Shown in pieces: positions 50,936 to 60,135 of a stretch of DNA of 64,000 bases (position 1 is the stretch's first letter; each line of letters begins with the position of its first letter). Source of the DNA: CAZEHS01 sp964649745 (GTDB taxonomy: Bacteria; Bacillota; Clostridia; Peptostreptococcales; Acidaminobacteraceae); contig CAZYQI010000001.1 in assembly GCA_964649745.1 (NCBI GenBank), positions 124,001-188,000 of the forward strand, written 5' to 3'. A program made the position numbers and the translations under genes. Below the pieces are notes generated by a model. It was not told the DNA's origin and searched no databases. It saw only the letters and a program-made list of their open reading frames with translations.

Positions 50936-51979
50936 CTATTGCACCTTCAGATAATGCTCCTGCTTTTCTTCCACTCTTCCCACCACGGCATAGGCTGTTT
51001 TCATTCCCTTGGCCAGACCTTCCATCAGGGCGTCCAGCCGCTCTTCCGGAAGGGCGATCAACAGGCCCCCGGAGGTTTGTGGATCCGCGAGAACATCCCT
51101 GAGATTTTCCGGCACCGCCGGATTCCACCATACGTCATTCCCCGCGAAGGCCGCGTTTCGGTAGGCTCCCGCCGGTATAATCCCCATACTGGCATAGTCC
51201 AGGGCCCCCGGAAGAATGGGCAGGGCGGCGGAATCGAGGACCATGGTCACGTCACTTCCCTTGGCCATTTCAAGCACATGGCCCAGGAGGCCGAAGCCGG
51301 TGATATCCGTACATGCATTGGGCCGCAGAGGGATCATCACCTCCGCTGCATAATCGTTCAGGGTTGACATGGAAACGTATGCGGCTTCGCTTTCCGTCTC
51401 CGTGACAAGCTCGGCCTTCATGGCCGTATTGAGTATCCCGGTTCCCAGTGGCTTTGTGAGCACCAGCACGTCACCGGGCTTTGCGCCGCAGTTGGCCAGT
51501 ACCTGGTCAGGATGCACGGTTCCCATAACGGACAGCCCGTATTTGGGCTCGTTGTCCTCAACGGAATGGCCCCCAAGAAGCACCGCTCCGGCCTCCTTGA
51601 TCTTATCCGCTCCCCCTCGGAGTATCTCTCCCAAGACAGAGGGATCCAGGCAATTGGGGAAGCATACGATATTCAGGGCCAATACGGGCTTTCCGCCCAT
51701 GGCATATACATCGCTCAGTGAATTGGCGGCGGCCACCTGGCCGAACCGATAAGGATCATCCACCACCGGAGTGAAGAAATCCAGGGTCTGAATCACTGCC
51801 AGATCGTCGGTCAGTTTGTATACTGCCGCATCATCAGAGGTTTCCAGACCCACCAGTACATTGGGGTCGTAAAAAGTCGGTAGATTGCGCAGAACCAGCG
51901 CCAGGGTCTCCGGCCCGATCTTAGCGGCTCACCCGGCGCTCTGCGTCATTTGTGTCAGTTTGATATCCGATGCAGTCAT
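50936..51979 (-). CDS. selD: Selenophosphate synthetase SelD (itself a selenoprotein, in-frame UGA)
   Basis: Makes selenophosphate from selenide and ATP. ATG at 51979 follows GAGGAGG and reads MTASDIKLTQMTQSAG, then UGA at 51929-51931, then AAKIGPETLALVL. The UGA is residue 17, exactly at the catalytic Cys/Sec of SelD; the nearby Lys in AAKIGP is conserved. The rest (LETSDDAAVYKL, NSLSDVYAMGGKP, GGHSVEDNEPKYGL) is a normal SelD of 347 residues. A small hairpin, GGG-CCGGAGA-CCC, begins 13 nt after UGA and could be the SECIS. Conventional frame calling would truncate the gene at about 51853. Confidence 0.94.
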
Positions 51980-52026
51980 GCCCTCACCTCCTCAAAACAG
52001 TTTAACACACAGAGGAGCACCCCGCA

Positions 52027-52656
52027 TCACAGCTTTACATCATTTTTTATCTGCTCGAACTTTTTATCTCCGATCCCCGGTACGTTTTTCAGCTCCTCCA
52101 GGGTTTTAAATCCGCCCTGAGTTTTTCGGTAGTCCATGATCTTCTGAGCGGTCTTTTCCCCAATGCCATCCAACTGCATCAGCGCTTCTAAGGACCCGTT
52201 ATTGATGCTTACAGGCAAGCCTGCGGGAGCCTTGGCCGGAGATCTGGATTTTGGAATTTCTGAAGCAATGCCGGAAGCCGCAGCCCCCTTTTCGTAGATA
52301 ACAATCTGCTGACCATCCGTAATCTGCTCCGCAAGGTTAACGCTGACCATGTCTGCCTTCTCGGAAAAACCACCGGCCTGCTGAAGGGCGTCGTTAACTC
52401 TGCTTCCCTTGGTCAGACTGAATACTCCCGGTTTTTTCACGGCTCCGCATACATAAACCGTTACGGTTTCAGGTTCAACCGCTACGGCTGATGCTGTACT
52501 TACTGCCGGTTCCGGAGGACTTTCCTCTCCTTTTTCATGGGCCATCGGAAGCAATGTGCCCCGGGACTCTATCCAACCGGATACACCGTTATAACCCGCA
52601 ATAAGCCCCAGAACCAGTAATGCCAGTACCCATTTGCGCTCAAGGAACGCCATCAT
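52027..52656 (-). CDS. comEA: ComEA-family DNA-binding competence protein
   Basis: 209 aa. N-terminal anchor helix (about 8-25), a linker, an SLBB-type domain (VTVYVCGAVKKPGVFSL) and a C-terminal helix-hairpin-helix (IGEKTAQKIMDYRK, VPGIGDKKFEQIKN) that binds DNA at the cell surface. ATG at 52656 (MMAFLERK) follows a GGAAGGG site. ComEC is not adjacent. Divergent from the dacF-like gene. Confidence 0.93.
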   Translation of the reverse strand: MMAFLERKWVLALLVLGLIAGYNGVSGWIESRGTLLPMAHEKGEESPPEPAVSTASAVAVEPETVTVYVCGAVKKPGVFSLTKGSRVNDALQQAGGFSEKADMVSVNLAEQITDGQQIVIYEKGAAASGIASEIPKSRSPAKAPAGLPVSINNGSLEALMQLDGIGEKTAQKIMDYRKTQGGFKTLEELKNVPGIGDKKFEQIKNDVKL

Positions 52657-52789
52657 GATCCGCCCTTCCCTAATCATACATATGATATCATTGTATATAT
52701 CATATCCTATATATGCAAGTATATGTAATTTTTTATACATCTTTCATCTTCGACTAGGGGTCTTATGGCATTGCACTTTTTCATGGTCT

Positions 52790-52818
52790 TTCATACCTGA
52801 GGGGTTTCCTGTTATAAT
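52790..52818 (+). promoter_or_regulatory. Predicted promoter of the dacF-like gene
   Basis: TTCATA, 17-nt spacer, TATAAT; 49 nt before the ATG. Confidence 0.5.
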
Positions 52819-52866
52819 ACTTCTGAGCATTAATACCCATCACTCAATAAATCCTGGAGAATAACC

Positions 52867-54198
52867 ATGCACCCATTCAGAATATTCCTGTCTGCGATAC
52901 TCAGTGCTTCAATCCTTGCCTCTCCCATTGCTTTTGCTGCTGCACCCACTCCTGAAACCATCATCGGAGCAGGTGCTGTTCTGATGGATCAGACCACCGG
53001 CCAGATGCTGTTCGATAAAAGCGGCAGTGTACCCATGTTTCCCGCCAGCACCACCAAGGTACTTACCGCACTGATTATCCTTGAAGATACCCCCCTTACC
53101 GACCTTGTGACCATCGACGCCCGAACCCCCTTTACCGATGGCAGCCGGATCTATCTGATTGAAGGAGAGCAGGTTACTGTTGAGCAGCTTCTTTATGCCA
53201 TGCTGCTGCCCTCTGCCAACGATGCCGCCGTTGCCTTGGCCAAGTATCATTCCGGCACCCTAGAGGCCTTCAGTCAGGTGATGAACCAGCGGGCCAAATC
53301 TCTTGGGGCAACCCACAGCGTTTTTCAAAACCCCAGCGGCCTCCCGGATCCCAAGCATGTCACATCCGCCAGGGATCTGGCTCTTATCGCCGGTAAGGCC
53401 ATGGAGAATCCAACCTTCCGTAAGATCGTAAGCACCACGGCCTACGACCTGCCACCCACCAACAAGCAGCCTGAAGTACGGCATCTCCACAACGGCAACC
53501 GGCTGCTCTTCGGTACCGGATGGCGCAACCGTATTGTGATCAACAATCAAAATCTTGATATTAAATGGGAGCTTGCCGACGGCATCAAAACCGGATATAC
53601 CACCGCCGCCCGACAATGTATCATTTCCTCGGCATCCAGGGATGGCCGTCGTGTGATAGCCGTAATCCTAAAATCCGAAGGAAAGGATATCTACAAGGAT
53701 GCACGGATCCTGCTACAGCACGGTCTTGATGATTATAAGAACGCTGTCGTTGTTAAGAAGGACCAGCCCTTGGGAGATATGTCCTTCGGCGATGACGACC
53801 TGCAGATCCCTGTCTATGCGGCAGAGGACAAATCCGCCACACTCCCTGCCAACACAGAACTTGGTGCAACGGAGCCCCGGCTGGTTCCTAAGGAGGCTTT
53901 GGCGCTGCCGATTGAAGACGGCCAGATTGTCGGGTCCGCTGTGTATACCCTGCCGGATCAGTTGACCGTTACCGTTCCTGTAAAGGCCGCCTCCGATATG
54001 ACGGACTCCATACTCCCCCAGGGTGTTTTCAATTTGTTTTCCGGAATGCTGCCTGTCTTCGGCTATGCCATTAAGGCTCTCGGCGCGGTCATTCTGCTCT
54101 TCTTCCTCTGGCGTTGCAGCGTCACCTGGAAACGCCTGCAAAAAAGAAAACGTCTGCAGCAGCTCAAAGGCCGTGCAGAACGTGAACGATCACTATGA
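52867..54198 (+). CDS. dacF: D-alanyl-D-alanine carboxypeptidase (DacF/PBP5-like)
   Basis: 443 aa. Signal peptide (about 1-25), penicillin-binding motifs FPASTTKVLTA (SxxK), LLPSANDAAVA (SxN) and ADGIKTGYTTA (KTG). A PBP5-C-like beta region and a C-terminal transmembrane anchor with basic tail (RLQKRKRLQQ) follow. It trims pentapeptide side chains at the outer membrane face; DacF-type enzymes act in spore cortex formation, but vegetative use is equally possible. ATG at 52867 follows GGAG. Ends with zero gap against the NUDIX gene. Confidence 0.93.
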   Translation: MHPFRIFLSAILSASILASPIAFAAAPTPETIIGAGAVLMDQTTGQMLFDKSGSVPMFPASTTKVLTALIILEDTPLTDLVTIDARTPFTDGSRIYLIEGEQVTVEQLLYAMLLPSANDAAVALAKYHSGTLEAFSQVMNQRAKSLGATHSVFQNPSGLPDPKHVTSARDLALIAGKAMENPTFRKIVSTTAYDLPPTNKQPEVRHLHNGNRLLFGTGWRNRIVINNQNLDIKWELADGIKTGYTTAARQCIISSASRDGRRVIAVILKSEGKDIYKDARILLQHGLDDYKNAVVVKKDQPLGDMSFGDDDLQIPVYAAEDKSATLPANTELGATEPRLVPKEALALPIEDGQIVGSAVYTLPDQLTVTVPVKAASDMTDSILPQGVFNLFSGMLPVFGYAIKALGAVILLFFLWRCSVTWKRLQKRKRLQQLKGRAERERSL

Positions 54199-54588
54199 TC
54201 AGGAATGTGTCGGCTGTGTAAGCCGCTCTACAAAGCCCATATCGGAGGGTACGAAATCATAATCCATCAATTTATTCAGCGGCACCCACCGGGCAGCATC
54301 GTGCTCGTGGAGGGTGACAGTGCCTTCAACGATCCGGGCCCTGTAGCCGTTCAGATGAAGAACCGCCGTTTGCAGGGAAAAGGTATACTCCCCAAAGAAA
54401 CCGGTTATCTCTATCTTCACGCCCATTTCTTCCTGAAGCTCCCGTATCAAACAGTCCTCCGGCGTTTCACCCGGCTCCATCTTCCCTCCGGGAAATTCCC
54501 ATAACCCCGCCAGCTTATGGGTGCTTTCCTTCTGAGCAATCAAAACCTTGTCCTGATCCATAATGATGGCTGCCGTCACTTCGATCAT
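54199..54588 (-). CDS. NUDIX hydrolase (MutT-like)
   Basis: 129 aa. NUDIX box GGKMEPGETPEDCLIRELQE-EMG (GX5EX7REUXEEXGU) intact. The length and the C-terminal VPLNKLMDYDFVPSD fit the 8-oxo-dGTP or CTP pyrophosphohydrolase group. ATG at 54588 (MIEVTAAI) has GGGAGGG 5 nt upstream. Tail to tail with the dacF-like gene: the stop codons TGA and TCA(rev) adjoin as TGATCA. Confidence 0.92.
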   Translation of the reverse strand: MIEVTAAIIMDQDKVLIAQKESTHKLAGLWEFPGGKMEPGETPEDCLIRELQEEMGVKIEITGFFGEYTFSLQTAVLHLNGYRARIVEGTVTLHEHDAARWVPLNKLMDYDFVPSDMGFVERLTQPTHS

Positions 54589-54709
54589 ATATACCCTCCC
54601 GTTATCCGAATTTTCGGAACACATCCCAATCTTACTAAATTTCGCTGTTCGTGTCGGATATCCTGCCTAATGAAAAACTTTCATGATTAAATGTCTGAAT
54701 ACTGCAAAG

Positions 54710-54737
54710 AAGGAGCACGCGCTTTTGCGTACTCCTT
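54710..54737. terminator. Hairpin downstream of the rhodanese gene
   Basis: AAGGAGCACGC/GCGTACTCCTT (one mismatch), loop GCTTTT, T-tract on plus strand and TTCTTT on minus. Most likely ends the rhodanese transcript. Confidence 0.7.
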
Positions 54738-54766
54738 TTTTTAATTTCTCCTAAAAAACAAAAGGG

Positions 54767-55822
54767 TTATTTTTTAGCCGGATCTCCCACCTGTACAGGA
54801 AGGCTCTTGTCCATTTCCCACATGTACCATCCGCCATCGTAAAGCGTGATGTTTTCCCAGCCCTGCATATAAGCCATCAGCCAGGGAACGGTGGCACGCC
54901 AGCCGGTTCCGCAATAGAAGCTGTTTACGGTATCCTTGGTTATCCCCTGTTCTGCCCACATCTTCTCTACATCGGCAAATTTCTTGAAGGTTCCGTCCGC
55001 ATTCAGGTACCCGTCTTCTTCGTTGCCGCCGTTCACGTCGTGGCCCCATACAGCACCCTTCGGCTCACCGGCGCCCTTGATATAGTCATAGCCGCTGGTT
55101 TCTCCAGTAAACTCTTTCCAGCTGCGGATACTGATCAGCTTGAAGTTTGCAGTCTTTTGGGCTTCCAGTACATCCTTGGGTGTTGCCAGTACATATTCCG
55201 GATGCTTTGGAATTTCAACACCGAAGTCCGTTACGGCAACCGGCAGGTTCTCCTTTGTTTCTGTAGCAATTCCGGCACCTTTCCAGGCTGTGAGACCGCC
55301 ATCCAACAGGCGCACATCCTCCACCCCTGCCCAGAGAAGTGCAAATGCAACACGGGCTGCGCCGGAATCACCCGGCTGGTTACCGTACACGATAACGGTG
55401 CTGTCGCTGGTGATCCCCGCAGCCAGCAGGGTTTCCTTCACATGGTCAACGGGGCCCAGATTCCAGAAGTTAGCCTCTGTTTCAATATTATCCGTATTGA
55501 AGTGATAGGCACCGGGGATATGTCCTGCTTTGTAATCATCTGAGGTTGGGCCCCAAGATGCCTCCAGAACGATGAATTTGCTGTTGTCATAGGTTTCTGC
55601 GGCTCTGCCGTTGATAACCGCATCCACCCATTGGGGAGAAACCAGCAGCTGACCTTTAGGGGCCTTTGCCCAATCATTTGTATTGGTGGGTACTGCCTTT
55701 ACTTCCGTAGACGGTGTCTGTTCCGGTGCCGGAGCCGTTTCCTGCTTGGGAGTGCTGCAGGCTGCGGAAAGGGCCATTACTGCAATCAGCAGAAATGACA
55801 ATGCACTTTTCTTTCTTAACAT
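54767..55822 (-). CDS. Rhodanese-type sulfurtransferase lipoprotein (YnjE-like)
   Basis: 351 aa. Lipobox LSAAC, then a linker and two rhodanese domains. The first (about 60-190) has no catalytic Cys loop; the second carries the active-site loop NSFYCGTGWRATVP, with Cys. The WENITLYDGGWYMWE end resembles E. coli YnjE, whose gene neighbours ynjBCD there; here it is 43 kb from the YnjBCD-like operon. Transfers sulfane sulfur outside the membrane. ATG at 55822 follows GAGGAA. Confidence 0.88.
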   Translation of the reverse strand: MLRKKSALSFLLIAVMALSAACSTPKQETAPAPEQTPSTEVKAVPTNTNDWAKAPKGQLLVSPQWVDAVINGRAAETYDNSKFIVLEASWGPTSDDYKAGHIPGAYHFNTDNIETEANFWNLGPVDHVKETLLAAGITSDSTVIVYGNQPGDSGAARVAFALLWAGVEDVRLLDGGLTAWKGAGIATETKENLPVAVTDFGVEIPKHPEYVLATPKDVLEAQKTANFKLISIRSWKEFTGETSGYDYIKGAGEPKGAVWGHDVNGGNEEDGYLNADGTFKKFADVEKMWAEQGITKDTVNSFYCGTGWRATVPWLMAYMQGWENITLYDGGWYMWEMDKSLPVQVGDPAKK

Positions 55823-56022
55823 GGTATTTCCTCTCTTTTCGATTAGTCTAGCGTTCTTTTGCCAGAGTTATTCTATCCCTCAGCCCCGGCTGTGTCCAAT
55901 CAGAGTATTAAATAGTGAGCGTGCCAATATTCGAATTTTTAATACAGTTATCCCGTCATGTGCATCCAATACCGTGTACAATACATATGACAATCTATGA
56001 ATACGTAACTACCGGAGGGTTT

Positions 56023-56454
56023 ATGAATACAACAACACGTTTTCTGGTGGCGATCCAGGGGCTGATACTGTCCGGCGCCTGGATGCTTGAATACCTCAGT
56101 GGGCGATACATGGGAATCATGCGAAGTGTGCTTTACAGAAATCGATTGTGGGAATCCGTCTGGCCCATGGAAAGCATCACATTCATTGCAGCCTGTTTCC
56201 TGTTGCTGATTGCGGCAGGATCCGCGGGAATGACCCTCGCCCCGTTTATTAGACATCGGCATATCCGACCCGAGAGCTGGGCTTCGCCTCTTGTCCTGAC
56301 GCTGATGGCTTCCGGCACTGCCGGATTCATACTGCTAAGGAGCACTGACAGCGTCAGAACCTACTATATCGTTATTCTGCTGCTGTTGTTGGCAACCGCA
56401 GTTCAGGGATTCCTGGCGCTGCGGTCCTTGGAACGCCGCTCAAAGGGCAGGTAA
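56023..56454 (+). CDS. Small four-helix membrane protein of unknown function
   Basis: 143 aa. Four hydrophobic segments (about 7-22, 45-65, 82-98, 108-128) with short polar loops and basic C-terminus. No family recognised. ATG at 56023 follows GGAGGG; the longer open frame upstream (55915) crosses AT-rich promoter DNA. Monocistronic; convergent with the MCP. Confidence 0.72.
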   Translation: MNTTTRFLVAIQGLILSGAWMLEYLSGRYMGIMRSVLYRNRLWESVWPMESITFIAACFLLLIAAGSAGMTLAPFIRHRHIRPESWASPLVLTLMASGTAGFILLRSTDSVRTYYIVILLLLLATAVQGFLALRSLERRSKGR

Positions 56455-56479
56455 CGAACGCTGCATTCCCCCAAAATAG

Positions 56480-56510
56480 AAATGAGCCGGCAGCGTTTGC
56501 CGGCTCATTT
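56480..56510. terminator. Bidirectional terminator between the membrane-protein and MCP genes
   Basis: AAATGAGCCGGCA and TGCCGGCTCATTT, perfect 13-bp stem between convergent genes. Confidence 0.88.
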
Positions 56511-56529
56511 TATACTCATAAAATAACCA

Positions 56530-58245
56530 TTACACCTTGAATACCGAGACATTCTCCTTCAGTGACTGTGCATTTGCCTTGGACTGACTGATCATTGTCA
56601 TGATGTCGGCCGATTTGGCGTTTATGCTCATATTCCGGGTTGCAATCTCCGTGGTGCCTTCTGCCCCTTCATCTGCCGCTGTCGAAACGCCATTGATGGT
56701 TTGGATAACCGCTTCGATGGATGCAAGAAGTTGCTGCGAGGTTGCGCTGAAATCCGTTACCATGGTGTGTACGTAATTGGCATCGTCATTATATTTATCC
56801 GCCACTTCCAACAACATCTGATAATCCTTGTTTACATCCGTAGACATAAAGGCAAGCAAATTCTTGGCATTGCCTGCCAGATTGGTTACCGCACTGGACA
56901 CATGCTCGGTAACATCCTGAATGCGTATTACCGTATCCTTGGATTGCTCTGCCAATTTGCGGATCTCGTCGGCTACAACGGAGAAGCCCTTTCCGGCTTC
57001 CCCAGCTCTGGCGGCCTCTATAGCGGCATTAAGAGCCAGCAGGTTTGTTTGGCTGGTAATTTGCATAATGGATTCTGAAAGAACATGGATCTCGTTCACA
57101 ACAGCGGAATCTGCAATGGCCTTTTCCAGTGCGGAACGGGATTCACCGAATACCTTCAGAGCTCTGTCCTGAGTCATTTGGACATTTTCTTTTGTTTCCG
57201 TCGCACGGATTGTGATCTCGCTGGCTTTAACCGCACCGCTCTCGGATTTTTCGGCAATGAAGTGTACCGCTTCCCCCATCTCCTGAATGGTGGCCGCCAT
57301 TTCCGTTGATGCAGCAGCGGTTTCTTCCATACTGGCCGCCAGCTCTTCCGTGGCCGCCGATACCCCCTCAATGTCCGAATTGAGAGTGATGAAATCCGTG
57401 TTTACCTTGCCTACAATATGTTCAATCCCGTCGGCCTCATTCTTTACGGTTCTTACCAACGTATTCATTGACTGCTGCATCTTGTCCATGGATACTGCCA
57501 ACAGGCCGATTTCATCCCGCCGCTGGATCATTTTGGCATCCACAGCCGTAGAAAGGTCTCCCTGGGCGAACCTGGCAATGCTCTGTACCGCCTGTTCCAA
57601 TCCCTTTGTGATATTGCCGGATATTATGATAACCAAGCCCAGGGCTGCCAGAAGGACAACCCCTACTGTGATGGCCAATTTTCTGGTGGTATCTGCAAAA
57701 TCTTCTGCATTCTGCTCATCAACACTTTTTGACAGCTCCTGATTGTATATATTCAGGTTTCTTACCGCTGTCTGATAATCCTCCAGTGCCGATTTTCCCT
57801 GTTTATAGGCCGCGATCGCCTGATCCTTTTGTCCTGCAGCCATCAGCTCCGTTACCTGGCCGATTACCTGGCGCCAGGGTTCCAGCTGGGTCACAACACC
57901 TTCCATCAGCGTTTTTCCCTCGGGATCTGTAATCATGGTGTTCAACTGCTCCATATCCTTGTTAATCGTGGTCTTTCGCTTCTCGATATCTGCCAGAATC
58001 ACACTGCTTTCCTCGGCATTTTCTGACAGGATCAGGGCATATAGGTTTGCACTGTTTGCCCGTGTTTGAGTCCGTAAATCCGCCGCCACCTCTGTCACCA
58101 CCATGTTTTGTGAATACAGGGCGTCCAGCTCTTCGTGGGACTTCTTGAGATTGTTGTAACCCAAGAATGCAATAAACACCATAAACAGCATCATAAATCC
58201 AGATAACATCATAATCTTCGTTCTTACCTTAAATTGATTCAGCAT
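56530..58245 (-). CDS. Methyl-accepting chemotaxis protein
   Basis: 571 aa. TM1 (about 12-32), four-helix-bundle sensor (about 35-185), TM2 (about 190-212), a single HAMP (GDLSTAVDAKMIQRRDEIG) and the signalling hairpin with tip ITSQTNLLALNAAIEAARAG and KGFSVVADEIRKLAEQSKD. ATG at 58245 (MLNQFKV) follows GGAGGGG. It lacks the poly-HAMP region of the MCP at 2207. Not linked to other chemotaxis genes. Confidence 0.94.
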   Translation of the reverse strand: MLNQFKVRTKIMMLSGFMMLFMVFIAFLGYNNLKKSHEELDALYSQNMVVTEVAADLRTQTRANSANLYALILSENAEESSVILADIEKRKTTINKDMEQLNTMITDPEGKTLMEGVVTQLEPWRQVIGQVTELMAAGQKDQAIAAYKQGKSALEDYQTAVRNLNIYNQELSKSVDEQNAEDFADTTRKLAITVGVVLLAALGLVIIISGNITKGLEQAVQSIARFAQGDLSTAVDAKMIQRRDEIGLLAVSMDKMQQSMNTLVRTVKNEADGIEHIVGKVNTDFITLNSDIEGVSAATEELAASMEETAAASTEMAATIQEMGEAVHFIAEKSESGAVKASEITIRATETKENVQMTQDRALKVFGESRSALEKAIADSAVVNEIHVLSESIMQITSQTNLLALNAAIEAARAGEAGKGFSVVADEIRKLAEQSKDTVIRIQDVTEHVSSAVTNLAGNAKNLLAFMSTDVNKDYQMLLEVADKYNDDANYVHTMVTDFSATSQQLLASIEAVIQTINGVSTAADEGAEGTTEIATRNMSINAKSADIMTMISQSKANAQSLKENVSVFKV

Positions 58246-58404
58246 ATACCCCTCCAATTGTCGGATACACTCTCCGAGGCTACATAAACTAGCATGTGTC
58301 ATTGTTACCCACTTCTACCCTATAAAATCGTTTCTTTTGGCAGTTCATGCACGTGAATACCGGTCAAAGCAAAAGACAGCGCTTTTCGGCACTGTCTTTT
58401 GCTT

Positions 58405-58492
58405 TGGCGGAGAGATAGGGATTCGAACCCTAGGAACCTTTCGGCTCAACAGATTTCGAGTCTGTCACCTTCGACCACTCGGACATCTCTCC
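58405..58492 (-). tRNA. tRNA-Ser (anticodon CGA)
   Basis: 88 nt with encoded CCA. Acceptor GGAGAGA/TCTCTCC, anticodon arm ACAGACTCGAAATCTGT (CGA), long variable arm GAGCCGAAAGGTTC, and T-arm TAGGGTTCGAATCCCTA. Confidence 0.95.
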
Positions 58493-58556
58493 ATAATGGC
58501 TGACTTCACTATTATAGTGAATAGGCGCGGTTTATTCAAGAGAAAGGTTCATATAT

Positions 58557-59156
58557 TTAGAATTCCTTCACCCAGAAGGCCATGGGATTCTGTTGGTCAA
58601 CAGAAATCCCCGTCCTTTGAAGGGTGGGCCAGTTAAAATCCGTGACCATAGGAGTCTTTCGGTACCCCAGATGGATCCACTTCTCCCAGGGCTGAACATA
58701 CCCTTCCGGCCACAGGGGATGATCCCTGTCTCGTTCAACCGCCAGAAAACAGGTGCCTGAATATCCCTTCCGTGCAGCTTCCAACTCCTGCTCGGCAAAA
58801 ATCCGTGCAAACAGTCCTTGACCCCGATACTCCGGCACCAGAATGATCTCTCCAAAATACATGAAGTCTTGGGCCTCCAGGCTGCTTTGCGAAAAAAGCG
58901 TTTCAGCGTCCCGGGCAATCTCGTAGTCACTTATCAGTGGAATAGAGGTGGACACCCCAATGGCCCGTTCTCCATCCCAACCGATAATCAGGCATGCCTC
59001 CGGATGGTTGAAGAACCCATCCAGATAGGTCATCTCGTACTCCATGGTCCCGTCATAGAGATAAGGGAATTCCCTGAAATAATGGATGCGGAATGATGCT
59101 AGCATGCTTATCCGACTTTTGGCGTGGGGACCGTACAGGGATTCCAGTCGGATCAT
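58557..59156 (-). CDS. GNAT-family N-acetyltransferase
   Basis: 199 aa. Acetyl-CoA loop in GEIILVPEYRGQGLFARIF (RxxGxG/A pattern). N-terminal SRISMLASFRIHYFREFPYL is typical of a clostridial GNAT subgroup. Substrate unknown. ATG at 59156 overlaps the glucokinase stop (ATGA), so it is translationally coupled to glcK, an uncommon pairing. Confidence 0.88.
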   Translation of the reverse strand: MIRLESLYGPHAKSRISMLASFRIHYFREFPYLYDGTMEYEMTYLDGFFNHPEACLIIGWDGERAIGVSTSIPLISDYEIARDAETLFSQSSLEAQDFMYFGEIILVPEYRGQGLFARIFAEQELEAARKGYSGTCFLAVERDRDHPLWPEGYVQPWEKWIHLGYRKTPMVTDFNWPTLQRTGISVDQQNPMAFWVKEF

Positions 59157-60127
59157 ATGCTTTCCATCTCCTTCATGATGCGCCCCAGCATAGCCGCTCC
59201 GATAATTCCGGCATCATTGCCCATGGTCGCCAGTTCAAAACGCGCTGTGGGGAACCCCTTGGCGAAAAGATTATCTGAAACCTTGGTTTTAACCTGATCC
59301 AGGAGGAAATCCCCGGCATGGGCAACCCCTCCGCCCAGGGCGATTACCTCGGGATCCATCAGGTTGATGAGGTTGACGATACCCACGGCCAGATAGGTGG
59401 TCAACCGCTCCACCGCCTCCCCACCCAGGGGATCTGCTTTTTTTGCCGCTTCAAAAATCGTGTGGGCGTTCAACTGCCCCATAGCGAAGGCTTCGTGCAA
59501 GGATGAGTTCGGATGTTTCCCCTCTCTTACCTGTTTTTCTGCATATCGGATTAACCCGGTGGCCGAGGCAAAGGTTTCAAAACATCCATTTTTGCCGCAG
59601 TTGCAATCATAGAAGTTATCACCGATCACCATATGTCCCACTTCCGGCGCAAGACCATAAGAGCCTCGAAACAGCTTTCCATTAATGATAAAGCCGCCGC
59701 CGATTCCTGTGCCCAGGGTGAGCAGAAGACCGTTTTCAACCCCCTGAAGGGTACCGGCAGTATGCTCTGCCAGCCCCGCCAGATTGCCGTCATTGTCAAT
59801 CCATACCTTAAGGCCTGTCATCTCCTCCATAAGCCGCTTAAGGGGTACATGGTCCCAACCGCTTCCCAGGTTGGCGGCTTTGTGAACGAAAGCCATATCC
59901 TTATCCACTAAACAGGGCACCCCTACGCCAACCGCTCCCGGTCTGGGCAAGCCCCGTTTCAGCGCCTCACCGACCAGTTCCTTACACATATCGCACATAT
60001 CCGAAACAATGGCATCTCTTCCACGCTGGGTATCGGTTGCCCGTTTTATGGCGCAGATGATATTGCCTGCTTCATCAACAAGTCCGGCGGCGATATTGGT
60101 GCCGCCCAGATCGATTCCGATTGTCAT
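59153..60127 (-). CDS. glcK: ROK-family glucokinase
   Basis: 324 aa. N-terminal GIDLGGTNIAAGLVD (phosphate loop), catalytic Asp in VWIDNDGN, TLGTGIGGGFIING and the ROK zinc motif CNCGKNGCFETFAS. Phosphorylates glucose with ATP. ATG at 60127 is 8 nt after pgi, which performs the next step, so the pair forms a glycolytic entry operon. Confidence 0.93.
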   Translation of the reverse strand: MTIGIDLGGTNIAAGLVDEAGNIICAIKRATDTQRGRDAIVSDMCDMCKELVGEALKRGLPRPGAVGVGVPCLVDKDMAFVHKAANLGSGWDHVPLKRLMEEMTGLKVWIDNDGNLAGLAEHTAGTLQGVENGLLLTLGTGIGGGFIINGKLFRGSYGLAPEVGHMVIGDNFYDCNCGKNGCFETFASATGLIRYAEKQVREGKHPNSSLHEAFAMGQLNAHTIFEAAKKADPLGGEAVERLTTYLAVGIVNLINLMDPEVIALGGGVAHAGDFLLDQVKTKVSDNLFAKGFPTARFELATMGNDAGIIGAAMLGRIMKEMESI

Positions 60128-60135
60128 TTTTCCTC

